Shown here in pieces: positions 8,917-16,417 of a stretch of 64,000 bases of DNA (positions are counted from its first letter, which is position 1; each line of letters opens with the position of its first letter). The stretch comes from Streptosporangium saharense (GTDB lineage Bacteria > Actinomycetota > Actinomycetes > Streptosporangiales > Streptosporangiaceae): positions 62,001 to 126,000 of the forward strand of contig NZ_JACHJP010000012.1 in assembly GCF_014203715.1 (NCBI RefSeq), given 5' to 3'. Under the pieces are notes generated by a model. It made no database searches. It was not told the DNA's origin and was given only the letters and a program-made list of their open reading frames with translations. Both the position numbers and the translations under genes were made by a program.

Positions 8917-9053
8917 GCGGTCTCCTCAGTTGCTTGGGCCCCCACCCACAACAGGCGAACCGTAGCTTAGCCGTAGATTACGAAATTTTTCTCACGAATC
9001 ACAGATCAGTCTCGAAACGCTGAGTAACCGACATATCGTGACAAACAACCCCG
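8917..9053 (-). promoter_or_regulatory. Promoter region of the kinase gene
   Basis: 137 bp with lower GC between the PNPOx gene end and the kinase start. On the minus strand it holds TAATCT and TAAGCT as possible -10 elements about 60-70 bp before the start. No hairpin strong enough to be a terminator is seen. Confidence 0.4.
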
Positions 9054-9698
9054 CTACCGGCCGGGATCGGGCCGCGAGGAGACGTGGGCGGGCACCTCGA
9101 CCTCGGAGGTCATGGCGGGGTCGGTCTCCGGGGCGCCCCACGAAAGGCGCAGCGGCAGCACCCCGGCCCAGATCGGCGTCGCGTAGTCCTCGGGGTCGTC
9201 GCTCGGCGGGCCCTGCCGTACCTTGACTGAGGCCTCGTCGAGGGAGATGGCGACGACGGCGGTCGCGGCGAGCTCCTTCCTGGTCGGCGGGCGCGTGGCG
9301 TCCCACTGGCCGGGGGCGAGCTGCTCGGTGATCGCGCGCAGCCCCGCAAGACGCTCCTCCTCGTCACGCACCAGACGCGGACGGCCGTAGACCATCGCGG
9401 AGCGGTAGTTCATCGAGTGGTGGAAGACGGACCTGGCCAGCACCACGCCGTCCACGTGCGTCACCGTCACGCAGACCTCGCCAGGACCGCGCAGGGAGAG
9501 GGAGCCGGTCGAACCGTGCAGGTAGAGGGTGTCGCCGATCCGGCCGTAGCCTGTCGGGATCACCCGGGGAGCCCCGTCGACCACGACGCCCAGGTGGCAG
9601 ACGAGCCCGGCGTCGAGCACGGCGTAGAGATCCTCGCGGGAGGTACGGCCCCGCTCCTTGGAACGGGTGAGCCTGGTGCGTGGGGTCGTGGAGAGCAT
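9054..9698 (-). CDS. Pyridoxamine 5'-phosphate oxidase family (FMN-binding split barrel)
   Basis: 214 residues from the ATG at 9698. The sequence fits the NimA/PNPOx-like flavin-binding split barrel: VCHLGVVVDGAPRVIPTGYG, DTLYLHGSTGS, then VCVTVTHVDGVVLARSxFHHSMNYRSAMVYG. Members reduce or bind flavin or F420 and include the nitroimidazole-resistance protein NimA. The upstream in-frame start at 9746 would run through the operator and is rejected. TAGGGT 7 bases before the ATG with no Shine-Dalgarno sequence suggests a leaderless mRNA. It is divergent from a MocR/PdxR-type regulator that probably controls it. A B6-salvage role is possible but not shown. Confidence 0.85.
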   Translation of the reverse strand: MLSTTPRTRLTRSKERGRTSREDLYAVLDAGLVCHLGVVVDGAPRVIPTGYGRIGDTLYLHGSTGSLSLRGPGEVCVTVTHVDGVVLARSVFHHSMNYRSAMVYGRPRLVRDEEERLAGLRAITEQLAPGQWDATRPPTRKELAATAVVAISLDEASVKVRQGPPSDDPEDYATPIWAGVLPLRLSWGAPETDPAMTSEVEVPAHVSSRPDPGR

Positions 9699-9705
9699 GA
9701 CCCCT

Positions 9706-9711
9706 ACCCTA
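9706..9711 (-). promoter_or_regulatory. -10 hexamer of the PNPOx-family gene
   Basis: TAGGGT on the minus strand, 7 bases before the ATG at 9698. It directly abuts the inverted repeat at 9717-9743. Confidence 0.5.
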
Positions 9712-9716
9712 GGAAG

Positions 9717-9743
9717 AAGTGGATATCGAAACCACGTCCACTT
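9717..9743. promoter_or_regulatory. PdxR/MocR-type operator, two AAGTGGA half sites
   Basis: AAGTGGA (9717-9723) and TCCACTT (9737-9743) form a perfect 7-base inverted repeat with centres 20 bp apart, two helical turns. AAGTGGW is the core of the binding motif reported for Corynebacterium PdxR (from memory). The site sits between the divergent regulator and PNPOx genes and next to the latter's -10. Confidence 0.65.
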
Positions 9744-9766
9744 CATGCCGCCTCTGGGAGACCACT

Positions 9767-11176
9767 TTGCCGCGCATCCCCGTCGACCTGCCCCTGTCGG
9801 TTGACCGCCAGGCTCCCGCCGCGCTCATGACCCAGCTCGGTGACCTGCTGCGCGCCGCGATGCGCGACGGCACCCTCAAGTCCGGGGAGCGGCTGCCCTC
9901 CTCCCGCGCCCTGGCCCGCCAGCTCTCGGTCAGCAGGACCGTGGTGACCGAGGCCTACCAGCAGCTCTACGCGGAGGGCTGGCTCGAAGGCCGTCACGGC
10001 TCCGGCACCTACGTGGCCGACCTGGCACCGCGCGAGCCCGCCGTACCGGCCGATCCGCCGTCCGCCTCCGCGCCCACGAGCGCGACCTTCGCGGGACCCG
10101 TGATCGACCTGCGGCCCGGCCAGCCGTGGGTGCGCGACTACGACCAGGCGGCCTGGCGCAGGGCGTGGCGCGCCGCCGCTGACCTGCCTCCCGGGGACAG
10201 TCCCGACCCGTACGGCCTGCCGCGACTTCGCCGGGCGCTGGCCGATCACCTGCGCAGGACCAGGGCCATCGCGGTCGGTCCCGAGAACGTCCTGGTCACC
10301 AGGGGTACGGGCAACGGCCTCGACCTCGTCGCGGCCACCCTGCTGCGCCCCGGCGACCGGGCGGGCGTCGAGGACCCCGGCTACCGCGTCGCCAGGAACG
10401 TCTTCGCCGCGCGGGGCGCCCACGTCGTGCCCTGCCCGGTGGACGAGGACGGCGTCGTCGTCGAGGCCCTCCCCGACGACCTGCGCGTGCTCTACACCAC
10501 CCCGGCCCACCAGTACCCCCTCGGCGGACGGCTGCCCGTCCCGCGCAGGGAACGCCTGCTCGCGTGGGCCCGCCGTACCGGGGCGGTCGTGATCGAGGAC
10601 GACTACGACGCCGAGTTCCGCTACGACGTCGCCCCGCTGCCCGCCCTGTACGGCCTGGGCCCGGAGCGGGTCGCGCTGCTCGGCACGCTGTCGAAGTCGC
10701 TGGCCCCCGACGTCGGCGTCGGCTGGCTTGTCGCCTCGCCCACCCTGCTGGCGGCGGTCGCCAGAACCCGCGACAACCTGGCCGACCGCACCAGCGGACC
10801 CGCCCAGCAGGCGATGGCCGTGCTGCTCGAACGCGGTGACCTCGACCGGCACCTGCGCCGGATGCGCCTTGAGTACGCCCGCCGCCGCGCCGAGGTCGTC
10901 GCCGCCCTCGGCACGCTGGTGACGGGCGACACCGCGGGGCTGCACGTCATGGTCGAGCTGCCCGAGCACGCGGTCGGCCCCCTGGTCACCGCGGCGGCCG
11001 AACGCGGGGTGCTGCTCGACGCGATGAGCCGCCACCACCACGGCGTCGCCGCCAGACACGGCCTGGTGATCGGGTACGGCTCGGCCTCGTTGTCCGAGGT
11101 CAGGAAGGGGGTAGCGGTGATCGCGGAGCTGATCGGGGACCTGCTGCCCGGGAGGGCGGAGGCGGCGCGGGAGTGA
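9767..11176 (+). CDS. MocR-type transcriptional regulator (PdxR-like)
   Basis: 469 residues from TTG 9767. N-terminal GntR winged helix (QLGDLLRAAMRDGTLKSGERLPSSR, then SRTVVTEAYQQLYAEGWLEGRHGSGTYV) is joined to a fold-type I aminotransferase domain with IEDDYDAEFRYD and the PLP-lysine motif LGTLSKSLAPDVGVGW. MocR regulators sense PLP or related amines. The TTG follows GGGAG by 6-7 bases and starts just before the conserved IPVDLPLSVDR. The in-frame GTG at 9719 would place the start inside the operator, so I reject it. The 3' end overlaps the convergent aminotransferase gene by 77 bp. Confidence 0.88.
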   Translation: MPRIPVDLPLSVDRQAPAALMTQLGDLLRAAMRDGTLKSGERLPSSRALARQLSVSRTVVTEAYQQLYAEGWLEGRHGSGTYVADLAPREPAVPADPPSASAPTSATFAGPVIDLRPGQPWVRDYDQAAWRRAWRAAADLPPGDSPDPYGLPRLRRALADHLRRTRAIAVGPENVLVTRGTGNGLDLVAATLLRPGDRAGVEDPGYRVARNVFAARGAHVVPCPVDEDGVVVEALPDDLRVLYTTPAHQYPLGGRLPVPRRERLLAWARRTGAVVIEDDYDAEFRYDVAPLPALYGLGPERVALLGTLSKSLAPDVGVGWLVASPTLLAAVARTRDNLADRTSGPAQQAMAVLLERGDLDRHLRRMRLEYARRRAEVVAALGTLVTGDTAGLHVMVELPEHAVGPLVTAAAERGVLLDAMSRHHHGVAARHGLVIGYGSASLSEVRKGVAVIAELIGDLLPGRAEAARE

Positions 11177-12278
11177 GCTCTCTGACCACGGGCAGCGCGC
11201 GGTGCGCCTGGAGCGGATCGACGGGCAGCGCGTGCCGCCCCCACCACCGCGCGACCCCCGGATCCGCGGGGGGCTCCACGAAACCGGGCAGATAGTCGTC
11301 GTAGGGCGGGTCGTAGAGATAGCCGGTGGCCACCCCGCGCCGTTCCAGCGCCGCGATCGCCTCGTCCCGGTCGGCGACCAGCAACGGCACCCGGAACAGC
11401 GGCTGGTCGAGATGGTCGAGCACACCTTTGGCGACCGTGGGCAGTTCGGCGAGCGCCCGCACCCCGGCGATCCGCCGCGCCCGCCGCCCGGGCAGGGCGC
11501 GCAGCCGTCTCACCTGGTAGCGCCGGGAGAGCGGCCCCCGCCTGGTCCGGTAGTCGCGCAGGTCGGCCCTGACCCAGGAGTCGAACGGCGGCAGGTCGGG
11601 CACCCGCTTCATGGCCTCGGCCAGCTCCTCGGGGCGCGGGGCGATCCGCAGGCCCTCGCGCTCCTCCTCCATGCCGAGCGCGCGCATCACCCACAGCGCG
11701 GGCCTGACCAGATCGAGCCTGACCGCGGTGTGCCTGGCCACCGAGGTCAGCACGGACACGGCCTCCGCGACCGGACGGTACGGCCGCAGCAGCAGGTCAC
11801 GGGCGGCCTCAAGGGAGTGCAGGTCGGCCTCGCTCTCGACAGCGACCACCCCGCCAGAACCGGCTCCCGCGTGCTTGGACATGCTGAAGACCCCGGCGAC
11901 CCCGAACGTGCCGAGCGGCCTGCCCCCGACCGTCGTCTCCATGGCGTGGGCGACGTCCTCGACCAGCGTCTTGCCGGCGAACGCGGCAACCCGGTCGGGC
12001 AGGCCGTACAGGTTGGTGGTCAGCACCGCGTCCACGGTGTCGAGATCGACGGCGTCGGCGTCGATGTTGCCGTCGAGCGGAGAGAGAGGCGCGATGACGG
12101 GACGCAGCCCGGCGGCCAGCACGAGGAAGAGGATCTCGTCGGCGGAGATCGGTGACATCAGCAGCCGCTGGCCGGGGATGCACCAGTGCCGCAGTGCGAG
12201 ATAGAGGCCGAGCCGGTTGGACGGTACGGCGAGACAGTGACGCCCGGTTCGCGTGGCCATCAGGCCCTCGGGAGTCAC
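11100..12278 (-). CDS. DegT/DnrJ-type PLP-dependent aminotransferase
   Basis: 392 residues. Fold-type I aminotransferase of the DegT/DnrJ/EryC1 kind, which usually aminates keto-sugars: NLYGLPD (89-95), VEDVAHAME with the PLP-contacting Asp (106-114) and the Schiff-base lysine in FSMSKHAG (131-138, K135). The C-terminal ~50 residues are Pro/Arg-rich and unusual. Start is GTG 12278, 7 bases after the upstream FemAB-like gene stops; ATG 12260 is an alternative. Together with that gene it suggests making and then N-acylating an amino sugar for a surface glycan. Confidence 0.8.
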   Translation of the reverse strand: MTPEGLMATRTGRHCLAVPSNRLGLYLALRHWCIPGQRLLMSPISADEILFLVLAAGLRPVIAPLSPLDGNIDADAVDLDTVDAVLTTNLYGLPDRVAAFAGKTLVEDVAHAMETTVGGRPLGTFGVAGVFSMSKHAGAGSGGVVAVESEADLHSLEAARDLLLRPYRPVAEAVSVLTSVARHTAVRLDLVRPALWVMRALGMEEEREGLRIAPRPEELAEAMKRVPDLPPFDSWVRADLRDYRTRRGPLSRRYQVRRLRALPGRRARRIAGVRALAELPTVAKGVLDHLDQPLFRVPLLVADRDEAIAALERRGVATGYLYDPPYDDYLPGFVEPPADPGVARWWGRHALPVDPLQAHRALPVVRELTPAPPPPSRAAGPRSAPRSPLPPS

Positions 12279-12285
12279 CGGGCGC

Positions 12286-13377
12286 TCACGAGGCCAATGA
12301 GGACAAAGAGGTGCGTAGGCGGCCGAAGGTCTTCAGCGCACGGTCGGCGGTGCTCCGCAGGATCGGGCTGGCCAGGACCGTTCCCCTGGCCTTGCGGACC
12401 GGGACCCGCAGTGCCCAGTGGATGCTCGCCCCGGCGCTCGGCCTGGCGACGCGACCCTCCATCACCTCGTACTCCCCGTTCTTGAGCTTCTCCTTGTACT
12501 CCTTCTCGCCGCGTCCGAGGTCGATGACCTCGATGCCCGCAGCGGCGGCCTTCTCCGCCATCGCGAGATGGTGGATCAGACCAGGAGAGTATTTCGCATA
12601 GGTGGTGTCGTAGGCGGGGAACCACCCCGCGAGAGTCGTGGCGGTTCGCAGACCGAAGTGGCCCGCGACCGGCTGGCCGTCCACCCGCAGCACGTCGAAG
12701 ACGCCGCCGAAGTGCTCGGTGTCGGTGGCCAGCAGCCGTTCGACCAGCTCGACGATCCACGGCCGGGCGAACCGGTCGGTCCTGCCGGTGCGACGGTACT
12801 GGTCGGTCTTCCAGCCGAGCAGCGTCCGCAGCGCCGCCCGGTCGGTCGTGGCGTAGTCGTGTTGGAGCGGTCCAGCGTCCCGTTGGAGCTTGCGCGCCTT
12901 GTAGGCCGTCGAACGATAGGTCTTGCCAGAATTTTGCCTGACCGTCTCCACGTAGGAGTCGTAACCGTCGCGTAGATCAATGATCGGTGACGGATGCCGG
13001 GTGTGTCGCCCGACCAGCAGCGGCTGCCCGGAGACCAGGTGATCGAACTCGAAAACCCCCAGGCCACAGGCCCTGATGAGCTCCCGTGGGTCGAGTTCGA
13101 GGTCCTTGACGTGGACCAGCCCCTGCGCGTCGGTGAGCCCGGCCGCCACCGGCTTGCCGATGCCCATCGGGTACCGCTCGAAGGGCAGGAAACCAACCGT
13201 CTCCTGACCGTCCTGCAGGACCGCCACCCGGACCTGCTCCTGCAACTCGCCGACGATGATCGTGAACTCGGGGGACAGGAACGGGCTGTCGAAGGCGGGA
13301 TCCGCCTCCTGAAGGACCCGCCACCGCTCGATGTCGGACTTCGCCAGATCGCGAGGATGGACGATAGAGACGTGCAT
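12286..13377 (-). CDS. FemAB/GNAT-like acyltransferase, copy 1
   Basis: 363 residues. The second half fits the 'acetyltransferase (GNAT)/CelD-BcsL' superfamily related to FemAB: LLGWKTDQYRRTGR, VAGHFGLRTATTLAGWFPAYDTTYAKYSPG, then IDLGRGEKEYKEKLKNGEYEV. These proteins transfer an acyl or aminoacyl group to sugars or cell-wall precursors, and the exact donor is unknown. It is clearly paralogous to the gene at 23332-24456 (same length and motifs). AGGAG precedes the ATG. It is followed by the DegT-like gene in the same operon and is divergent from the GH39-like gene. Confidence 0.82.
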   Translation of the reverse strand: MHVSIVHPRDLAKSDIERWRVLQEADPAFDSPFLSPEFTIIVGELQEQVRVAVLQDGQETVGFLPFERYPMGIGKPVAAGLTDAQGLVHVKDLELDPRELIRACGLGVFEFDHLVSGQPLLVGRHTRHPSPIIDLRDGYDSYVETVRQNSGKTYRSTAYKARKLQRDAGPLQHDYATTDRAALRTLLGWKTDQYRRTGRTDRFARPWIVELVERLLATDTEHFGGVFDVLRVDGQPVAGHFGLRTATTLAGWFPAYDTTYAKYSPGLIHHLAMAEKAAAAGIEVIDLGRGEKEYKEKLKNGEYEVMEGRVARPSAGASIHWALRVPVRKARGTVLASPILRSTADRALKTFGRLRTSLSSLAS

Positions 13378-13755
13378 GGGCTCCTACTGGGGTTGCGGCT
13401 TCCCCGACGCGCCTTCGGGCATGAATGCGCACAGGATATGCGTACTCCCAGCGTGCGGCACGGTGCGTAATGTACTGGTAAAAGATTAGGGTCACGGGGG
13501 GTTCTCCCAGACTTTTCCCAGGATGTGACATTCCGTTCCCCGGGGGAGAAGGAGCCACGAACCGCCCTTGGCGATCACTGTGGGTTACCGGTCGGCTGGC
13601 GATCTGCGATAGAAGTTTCAAGTGTTCTGCAAGTCGTGCGGATAGCCTGATGGTGCGGCCGATAACGCTTGGCTGTGAGCCGCATTCTCTCGCGGTCGCG
13701 TCCGTCGTCGCTGTGGAACGCTTCATTGGACCGTGCCCAGGATCGAGGACGAGCG
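13378..13755. other. Divergent intergenic region (378 bp)
   Basis: Holds promoters for copy 1 of the FemAB-like gene (minus) and the GH39-like gene (plus). Visible signals are GATTAGGGT near 13487 and GATAGCCT near 13641 as possible -10 elements. A 22-codon reading frame around 13422 has no ribosome-binding site. No strong hairpin is seen. Confidence 0.45.
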
Positions 13756-15123
13756 GTGAGACCGACTGACGGACGGCACCAGCGGCGAATTCCGAACTGG
13801 CTGATCGCGACCGGAGCGGGGGTCTTCGCCATCGCGCTCCTGATCGGCATCGTCGGCATGTCGGCGAGCCAGGGCAGGCCGAGGGGACAGGTCGTCGCGA
13901 TCCCGCCCCAGCAGCCCGCGCCCGTCGTCGAGGCGCCCCCGGACACCGGCACCTGGCCGCGCTGGGGCGTCACCCACACCGAGTTCAGCGGCGACGCGGA
14001 GCGGGAGGAGGCCGGGGAGACGGCCTCGCACCTCCTGGCCCGGGTGCCCCTGGTGCAGAACCAGCACATCATGGGCTGGGGCGCCGACAACCCCGAGCCC
14101 GTGCGCGGCAAGTACGACTTCCGCAACCTCGACCGCCGGGTGCAGTTCATGGCCCGCTCCCAGGCCCTTCCCGTCATCACGCTGTGCTGCGCCCCCGACT
14201 GGATGAAGGGCGGCGAGGAGGGACGCACCGACTGGAACACCCTCGAAGCCCCGCCGAACCGCGAGAGCTTCGACGACTTCGCCGAACTCGCGGCGACGGT
14301 GGCCAGGCGTTACCCGACCGTCGAGTACTTCATGGTGTGGAACGAGTTCAAGGGGTTCTGGAACGCGGCCACCAACCGCTGGGACGCCGAGGCCTACACC
14401 GAGCTGTACAACAAGGTCTACACCGCCCTGAAGAGCGTGAACGGCAACATCAAGGTCGGCGGCCCCTACATCCCGATCGTCAGCGACAAGGAGGGCCGGG
14501 GCTCCGAGCTCCAAGGCCCCTGGGGCGTGGTCGACCAACGCGACCTGGACGCCGTCGAGTACTGGCTCAAGCACAAGAAGGGCGCCGACTTCATCGTGGT
14601 CGACGGCGCCTCCATGACCAGGGACGCCGGGGCCTACCCCGACGACTTCAGCGCCCTGGCCAAGTTCAGCGCCGTCACCACCTGGCTCAGGCAGAAGAGC
14701 GGCAACCTGCCGGTCTGGTGGGCCGAGTGGTACGTCGCGCCGGACAACGCCGACTGGACGGAGGAGCGCAGAACCGCCGTCCAGACGGTCGCCATGATGG
14801 AGTTCGCCACCGGTGGCGCGACGACCGCCCTCTACTGGAACCCCCAGCGCAAACCGGGCGAGGACTGCCCCGGCTGCCTGTGGCGTCCGGGCACCGGGGA
14901 GGAGCTGCCGATGGCGGGCGTGCTCAGCGGCTTCACCAAGTGGTTCCCGGCGGGAGTCCCGCTGGTGCCGCTCACCTCGGCCAACCCCGCGGTGCGGGTG
15001 CTGGCCCAGGAACGCCAGCTCGTGATGGTCAACACCACCAACGCCGCCGCGACCACGACGATCGACGGCAAACAGTTCGACCTGGGACCGTACGAGGTCA
15101 GGTGGAGCGCGCGCGGAGCCTGA
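13756..15123 (+). CDS. Membrane-anchored GH39-like glycoside hydrolase
   Basis: 455 residues from GTG 13756, which follows GAGGA by 6 bases; starts at 13669/13675 lack such a site. Short basic cytoplasmic tail, one membrane helix (WLIATGAGVFAIALLIGIVG), a Pro-rich linker, then a beta/alpha-barrel of clan A: catalytic acid Glu in FMVWNEFKGFW, nucleophile Glu in VWWAEWYVAP, and a C-terminal beta domain with a DGKQFDLGPYEV-type ending. Resembles GH39 xylosidase-like proteins found in exopolysaccharide clusters. Probably trims the glycan at the cell surface; the bond cleaved is unknown. The 3' end overlaps the DUF418 gene by 26 bp. Confidence 0.8.
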   Translation: MRPTDGRHQRRIPNWLIATGAGVFAIALLIGIVGMSASQGRPRGQVVAIPPQQPAPVVEAPPDTGTWPRWGVTHTEFSGDAEREEAGETASHLLARVPLVQNQHIMGWGADNPEPVRGKYDFRNLDRRVQFMARSQALPVITLCCAPDWMKGGEEGRTDWNTLEAPPNRESFDDFAELAATVARRYPTVEYFMVWNEFKGFWNAATNRWDAEAYTELYNKVYTALKSVNGNIKVGGPYIPIVSDKEGRGSELQGPWGVVDQRDLDAVEYWLKHKKGADFIVVDGASMTRDAGAYPDDFSALAKFSAVTTWLRQKSGNLPVWWAEWYVAPDNADWTEERRTAVQTVAMMEFATGGATTALYWNPQRKPGEDCPGCLWRPGTGEELPMAGVLSGFTKWFPAGVPLVPLTSANPAVRVLAQERQLVMVNTTNAAATTTIDGKQFDLGPYEVRWSARGA

Positions 15124-16330
15124 CGGCGGGCCTGCGCCAGTTGGTGAACCAGCGCAGCAGCCACTCGACGGGACCGTACCGGTGGCCGCGCAGCCACACC
15201 CGGCTGCCGGCCGCCTGCAGCGCGAAGATCGCCACGGCGATCGAGGAGACGGTGAGCGGGCTGAGCCGGTCGACCAGGGCGAACCCGTAGCCGGTGAAGA
15301 TCAACGAGCAGATCAGCGACTGGCCCAGATAGTTGGTCAGCGCCATCCGCCCCGGCGGCACCAGCGCGGCGGCCAGGCGCGGCGCGTGTGGAAGCACCCG
15401 CAGCAGGGTCGCCACGTACGCCGCGGCCAGCAGCGGCGCGGTGACCAGGTCAACCGCCTGGCCGAGCATGTGGTAGGCGCTCGTGCCGCCCGACCAGGTC
15501 GAGTGCGCGTAGAAGACCGCCCCCGCGAGGCCGACGGGGAAGCCGACCCACTGGATCCGCCGCAGCGTGGCCGGGCGCCGCTCCGGGTCGGCGAGCAGTC
15601 GCCGCTTGCCGATGGCCAGCCCGACCAGGCAGGCGGCCAGCACCGCGGGCCCCTGGAAGAGCACCCGCAGCACCACGATCCTGCCGAGCTTGTGCAGGTG
15701 GTCTGAGATGATCATGGACGCCGAGCTCTGCAGGGCCGCGTCCGACCTGGCCGCCTGCGCCGCGCCCCCGGCCACGGTGCCCGAGACGTCCAGGCCGCGC
15801 AGCGCGAGGCAGGCCATCAGGACGAACCCCGCGGCGAGCGCCAGGGTCAGCGCCCCCGCGCAGAGCATCGCGGTCCTCGGCGTGATTCTCCGTACGGCCA
15901 GCAGCACCAGCCCCACCACCGCGTAGGTGGCCAGGATGTCGCCGGGGAACAGCAGCACGGCGTGGGCAATGCCGAGCAGGAACAGCCCGGTCAGACGGCG
16001 CAGGAACCGTGGCACGAAGGCGCTTCCCGAGGCCGCGGCCGAGTCGATCTGGAGGGTGAAGCTGTAGCCGAACAGGAACGAGAACAGCAGGTAGAACTTG
16101 TTCTCGAAGAACACCGTGACGACCCAGCGCACCTCCCAGTCGAGCGGCGCCGAGAAGGCGGGCTCGGCCAGGCCCGCCATACGGTATCCAGAGGCCAGGT
16201 AGGCGATGTTGACGACCACGATGCCGAACAGCGCGAACCCCCGCAGGGCGTCCACGGCGGCGAGCCTGTGGTCTTGGAGGGCCGTGGCCACGGCGGGTCT
16301 CACCAGGTGACGATGCTCTCCCATGACCAT
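15098..16330 (-). CDS. DUF418 integral membrane protein
   Basis: 410 residues with about ten membrane helices. The N-terminal motif RLAAVDALRGFALFGIVVVNI is the signature of the DUF418/acyltransferase-3-related family. A C-terminal Asn/Tyr-rich motif (MALTNYLGQSLICSLIFTGYGF) is also typical. Related acyltransferases move acyl groups onto extracellular sugars, but DUF418 itself is uncharacterised. ATG 16330 follows GGAGGA by 7 bases, so I prefer it to the TTG at 16345. Last gene of the minus-strand glycan operon, 87 bp after the 935-residue membrane protein. Confidence 0.85.
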   Translation of the reverse strand: MVMGEHRHLVRPAVATALQDHRLAAVDALRGFALFGIVVVNIAYLASGYRMAGLAEPAFSAPLDWEVRWVVTVFFENKFYLLFSFLFGYSFTLQIDSAAASGSAFVPRFLRRLTGLFLLGIAHAVLLFPGDILATYAVVGLVLLAVRRITPRTAMLCAGALTLALAAGFVLMACLALRGLDVSGTVAGGAAQAARSDAALQSSASMIISDHLHKLGRIVVLRVLFQGPAVLAACLVGLAIGKRRLLADPERRPATLRRIQWVGFPVGLAGAVFYAHSTWSGGTSAYHMLGQAVDLVTAPLLAAAYVATLLRVLPHAPRLAAALVPPGRMALTNYLGQSLICSLIFTGYGFALVDRLSPLTVSSIAVAIFALQAAGSRVWLRGHRYGPVEWLLRWFTNWRRPAVRLRARST

Positions 16331-16417
16331 CGAACCGTCCTCCAACGTGCCGCACGCCGTGACGCGTCCCCGGCAGATAGATGTCGATATGCCGGGGGGA
16401 CCCCCGGAGGCTCACGC

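Noticed and set aside
9719-9766. GTG start for the MocR-type regulator 48 bases upstream
   Set aside because: It would lie inside the AAGTGGA operator and add residues not in the conserved domain.
13422-13490. 22-codon frame upstream of the GH39-like gene
   Set aside because: No ribosome-binding site, ordinary codons and no second copy; probably chance.
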